8,946 bases of DNA, from assembly GCA_937868035.1 (NCBI GenBank), contig CALMLK010000318.1, forward strand, positions 1-8,946. Reading direction: 5' to 3'. Source of the DNA: an uncultured Alphaproteobacteria bacterium (GTDB taxonomy: Bacteria; Pseudomonadota; Alphaproteobacteria; Rhizobiales; Aestuariivirgaceae). The first letter of the stretch is position 1; each line of letters starts with the position of its first letter. The notes beneath the pieces are model-generated. The model did no database searches, was not told the DNA's origin, and saw nothing but the letters and a program-made list of their open reading frames with translations. Shown piece by piece: positions 6,503-8,946 of this stretch. Made by a program: the position numbers and the translations under genes.

Positions 6503-8846
6503 GGAGCCTCGCATTCTCCTTGTCGAAATGCATGGGATCGCAGATCTCCGCCAGCATGTGAATATTGCGCAGGCCATCAAACACCTGCACCACCTCGCCA
6601 ATGCGCTTGCGTCCGTCCTTCAGCAGGGCGAGGCCGAGCCACATGTCCAGCATGGGCGACCACGCCACCGAGGTGATGTAGCCTTGGTCATTCGCCATGG
6701 AGGGTTTCACACCGCGCGTCAGCAGATGGGAACCTGAGCGCAGCTTGTCCGCCTTGTCCACCGGACGGATGCCGACGACGCAGGGACGCGACGGATCGGT
6801 GAGACCCTCGCGGCCTGCCATCATGCGGCCGATGTAATCCTTCTTCGACGACATCATCTTGCCGAGGCCAAGATCTGCCGCCGTGGTGGTGCCGTTCAAC
6901 TCGCCGCCTGCAACATGGCCCTTCTCGATGCGCATGATCGACAGCGCTTCGACGCCATAGGGCGTGATGCCGAACTCTTCGCCCGCCTGCATGAGGGAGC
7001 GCGCAACCATGCTGCCGAAATCGGCCGGCACGGCGAGTTCATAGGCATGCTCGCCGGAGAAGGAAATGCGGAACAGGCGGGCGGGAATGCCGCCGAGAAT
7101 GGTGACTGGCAGCGCCGCAAGATATGGCACGGTCGCATCGCTCAGCACGAGGCCATCGACAATCTTCTGCAGCGTGGCCCGCGACCTGGAACCCGCCACC
7201 GCCATTTGCGCCCACTGCTCGGTGACCGACACATATTGAACATCGAGATCGGGCCACAGCGCCTGATGGCAGAATTCCATGTGGCTCATGATCTTCGCCG
7301 CGTTGGCCGTGGTCGTGGTCATCACGTAATGATCATCCGCCAGCCGCGAGGTGGTGCCGTCATCCATGACGATGCCATCTTCGCGCAGCATCAACCCGTA
7401 GCGCGCCTTGCCAACCGCCAGCGTGGAGAAGGTGTTGCAATAGAGCTTGTCGAGGAACACGCCGGCATCGCGGCCCTGCACGTCGATTTTGCCCAGCGTC
7501 GAAACATCGCAAAGACCAACACCGTTGCGGGTGGCGAGCACTTCACGGCTTGCAGCGGCAAGCCAATCCTCTCCCGCGCGCGGGAACCATGAGGACCGCA
7601 TCCACAGCCCTGTCTCCACAAACACCGCACCCAGCTCATCGGCCCAGTCATGGAGCGGCGTCTTGCGCACGGGCTGGAAGTGATGCCCCGTGAACGGCCC
7701 CGCGAAAGCACCAAACGAGACTGGTGTGTAGAAGGGCCGGAACGTGGTGGTGCCCACTTCCGCGATGGACTTGCCCGTCGCTTCGGCAAGGATGGCAATG
7801 GCATTGATGTTGCCGAGCTTGCCCTGATCCGTGGCCATGCCCGTGGTGGTGTAGCGCTTGGCCAGTTCAATATCGGTGTAGCCTTCGCGCGCGGCGAGCG
7901 GCAGGTCCTTCGCCGTGGAATCGTTCTGGTAGTCGATGAAGGCCTTGCCGTGGCTCTCCTTCACCCACCACAGTGGCGAGATGGAATAAGCTTCGTCGCG
8001 GCATCTTGGCAACGCCGCCGCCTTGCCGTTGGTGGCCCCGGCGCGGGCCCCATCGGCCAGGCATTCCGAGAGCAACATGTGGCCTGCGGCAGAACCGGCC
8101 GCCACGAACTGCGACCCCACATCGGGAGGCACGAAGGCCGCGATGGCCTCGTTCCACAACGGCTTGGCGCCACGATGGCACATGAGGTTGACAATGGGCG
8201 ACCAGCCCCCCGACATGGCCACCGCATCGCACGACACATGTGTGCCATCCGTCAGTTCTGCGCCATTGACCAGCTTGCCGCCCGCCACGTCCGCCAGCGC
8301 ACGGCCGCGCAACACGGGAACGCCGCCAGCATCAGCCTTCGCGTCGCCACGGCTGTCCACGATGACGGCAACATTCACGCCACGGGCCTTGAAATCCCGC
8401 GCCGTGCGATAACCTGAGTCATTGTTGGTGAAGACCATCACGTTGCGGCCCGCGGCGGCCGCGTAACGGTTGGCGTAGTGGCGCATGGCGGATGCGGTCA
8501 TCACGCCCGGCACGTCGTTGCCACCGAAAGCAATCGGACGCTCTTCCGCTCCCGCCGCCAGCACCGCTTTCTTGGCGAGGATGCGCCAATAACGTTGCCG
8601 CGGCTCGTAGGTCGATGGTTCGGCTACGTGATCGTTCACACGCTCCACCGCGCCGAAGATGTTGCCGTCAAACCAGCCGAACACCGTGCTGCGCGGCATG
8701 AGCGTGACATTGGGCATGGAGGCCAGCTCGGCGATTACGTCCTGGGACCAGTCGAAGCCGCTCCGGCCGTCGATTTCTTCCGTTTCGAACAACAGCGAAC
8801 CGCCCAGGCGCGAGCCTTCATCGGCGAGGATGACGCGAGCGACGCC
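6495..8846 (-). CDS. soxA: Sarcosine oxidase alpha subunit, N-terminally truncated (about 200 residues missing)
   Basis: The preserved part runs from GVARVILADEGSRLGGSLL to the normal end, about 784 residues against roughly 950-1000 for the family. It keeps the later dinucleotide-binding region (NVMVFTNNDSGYRTARDF), the SGGWSPIVNL motif, the DIELAKRYTTTGMATDQGKL segment and the GcvT-like tetrahydrofolate-binding C-terminal domain (from about FQPVRKTPLHDW). The N-terminal leader and first FAD-binding Rossmann motif (GxGPAGL) are missing. Reading upstream, homology stops near 8846 and gives way to a terminator hairpin at 8855-8882. The frame meets a TGA at 8910-8912, and no ATG or GTG start lies between. 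The TTG at 8792 that could be taken as a start encodes a leucine inside the conserved GGSLLFE stretch, so it is not the native start. The gene is therefore a pseudogene or an assembly misjoin. It overlaps soxG by 8 bases. Confidence 0.85.
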   Translation of the reverse strand, partial: GVARVILADEGSRLGGSLLFETEEIDGRSGFDWSQDVIAELASMPNVTLMPRSTVFGWFDGNIFGAVERVNDHVAEPSTYEPRQRYWRILAKKAVLAAGAEERPIAFGGNDVPGVMTASAMRHYANRYAAAAGRNVMVFTNNDSGYRTARDFKARGVNVAVIVDSRGDAKADAGGVPVLRGRALADVAGGKLVNGAELTDGTHVSCDAVAMSGGWSPIVNLMCHRGAKPLWNEAIAAFVPPDVGSQFVAAGSAAGHMLLSECLADGARAGATNGKAAALPRCRDEAYSISPLWWVKESHGKAFIDYQNDSTAKDLPLAAREGYTDIELAKRYTTTGMATDQGKLGNINAIAILAEATGKSIAEVGTTTFRPFYTPVSFGAFAGPFTGHHFQPVRKTPLHDWADELGAVFVETGLWMRSSWFPRAGEDWLAAASREVLATRNGVGLCDVSTLGKIDVQGRDAGVFLDKLYCNTFSTLAVGKARYGLMLREDGIVMDDGTTSRLADDHYVMTTTTANAAKIMSHMEFCHQALWPDLDVQYVSVTEQWAQMAVAGSRSRATLQKIVDGLVLSDATVPYLAALPVTILGGIPARLFRISFSGEHAYELAVPADFGSMVARSLMQAGEEFGITPYGVEALSIMRIEKGHVAGGELNGTTTAADLGLGKMMSSKKDYIGRMMAGREGLTDPSRPCVVGIRPVDKADKLRSGSHLLTRGVKPSMANDQGYITSVAWSPMLDMWLGLALLKDGRKRIGEVVQVFDGLRNIHMLAEICDPMHFDKENARLHG

Positions 8847-8854
8847 CTGCCTGG

Positions 8855-8882
8855 AAAAAGCGCCGGGCAGAGAGCCCGGCGC
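8855..8882 (-). terminator. Strong intrinsic terminator immediately upstream of truncated soxA
   Basis: On the minus strand there is a perfect 9-bp GC-rich stem (arms at 8874-8882 and 8860-8868, GCGCCGGGC pairing with GCCCGGCGC) with a TCTCT loop, followed directly by TTTTT (8859-8855). This is a textbook Rho-independent terminator for a gene entering from the right edge. It lies where the N-terminal FAD domain of soxA should be encoded, so it does not belong to an intact sox operon. Confidence 0.8.
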
Positions 8883-8907
8883 GCCGTGCGCGACGAATCG
8901 AGGAAAG

Positions 8908-8946
8908 CCTCAAGAGGAGGCCTGGGCCCGTCGGGCTTCCTTGAGG
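8908..8946. repeat. Inverted repeat reaching the right edge of the window
   Basis: CCTCAAG at 8908-8914 pairs with CTTGAGG at 8940-8946, the last bases of the window. Inside lies a smaller repeat with arms GCCCG and CGGGC. It may be an imperfect hairpin within a coding end, an element terminus, or a fold-back at a contig end. Confidence 0.4.
8910..8946 (-). CDS. Possible C-terminal tail of an unknown gene entering from the right edge (partial)
   Basis: On the minus strand the frame from the edge reads LKEARRAQASS then TGA at 8912-8910, a typical basic, Ala-rich C-terminus. A 27-base gap and the intrinsic terminator at 8855-8882 follow, as expected for the end of a transcription unit. With eleven residues visible the protein cannot be identified, and I see no resemblance to the expected neighbour SoxD. 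The same stretch also forms an inverted repeat, so a non-coding or artefactual origin remains possible. Confidence 0.4.
   Translation of the reverse strand, partial: LKEARRAQASS

Noticed and set aside
6503..6601. Upstream start for soxG at 6601
   Set aside because: The added 33 residues are a Cys/Arg-rich out-of-frame read of soxA. The ATG at 6502 overlaps the soxA stop in the usual way.
6033..8417. Several plus-strand open frames (such as 6033-6737, 6915-7592 and 7650-8417) opposite soxG and soxA
   Set aside because: They are rich in His, Arg and Ala as expected for reverse frames of a high-GC gene. The minus strand carries clear SoxA and SoxG sequence.
8790..8792. TTG as the start codon of soxA
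   Set aside because: It encodes a leucine within the conserved GGSLLFE block, and homology continues upstream to about 8846.

Overview
The window is GC-rich, densely coded DNA of alphaproteobacterial type, most likely Rhizobiales/Hyphomicrobiales-like. That guess rests on the heterotetrameric sarcosine oxidase genes, the FixK/FNR-type boxes and the codon usage. No taxonomic marker is present. It holds two gene blocks that converge at about 5405, plus a suspicious right edge.

Left block, plus strand, 1-5404: the C-terminal end of a DMSO-reductase-family molybdopterin oxidoreductase; its four-cluster [4Fe-4S] subunit (DmsB-like); a TorD/DmsD-type maturation chaperone; then, after a 77-base gap carrying an FNR/FixK-type box, an unrecognised 160-residue protein, a membrane sensor histidine kinase with a cysteine-rich PAS domain, and a sigma-54-dependent NtrC-family response regulator. 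The last three genes overlap by 4 bases at each junction and look translationally coupled. A simple reading is a molybdoenzyme for an S-oxide, N-oxide or related acceptor, with its own chaperone and two-component control. The regulator block may also be switched by oxygen through an FNR/FixK/ANR protein. No membrane anchor (DmsC-like) gene lies between the Fe-S subunit and the chaperone.

Right block, minus strand, 8946-5409: the tail of an unknown gene and a strong intrinsic terminator, followed directly by a sarcosine oxidase alpha subunit gene (soxA) with no N-terminus or native start; then soxG (gamma subunit), overlapping soxA by 8 bases; then a small universal stress protein gene with its own Shine-Dalgarno sequence and a second FNR/FixK-type box. 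The usual soxB-soxD-soxA order is broken upstream of soxA. Either a deletion or rearrangement has destroyed the operon, or the assembly is misjoined at about 8846-8860.

Both FNR-like boxes have identical half-sites on the plus strand (TTGAC-N4-ATCAA), so the sensor/regulator operon and the stress protein may share an oxygen-responsive regulon. I saw no tRNA, rRNA, CRISPR array, transposase or complete insertion sequence. The only stretches without a gene are short (18, 77, 4, 101 and about 60 bases).
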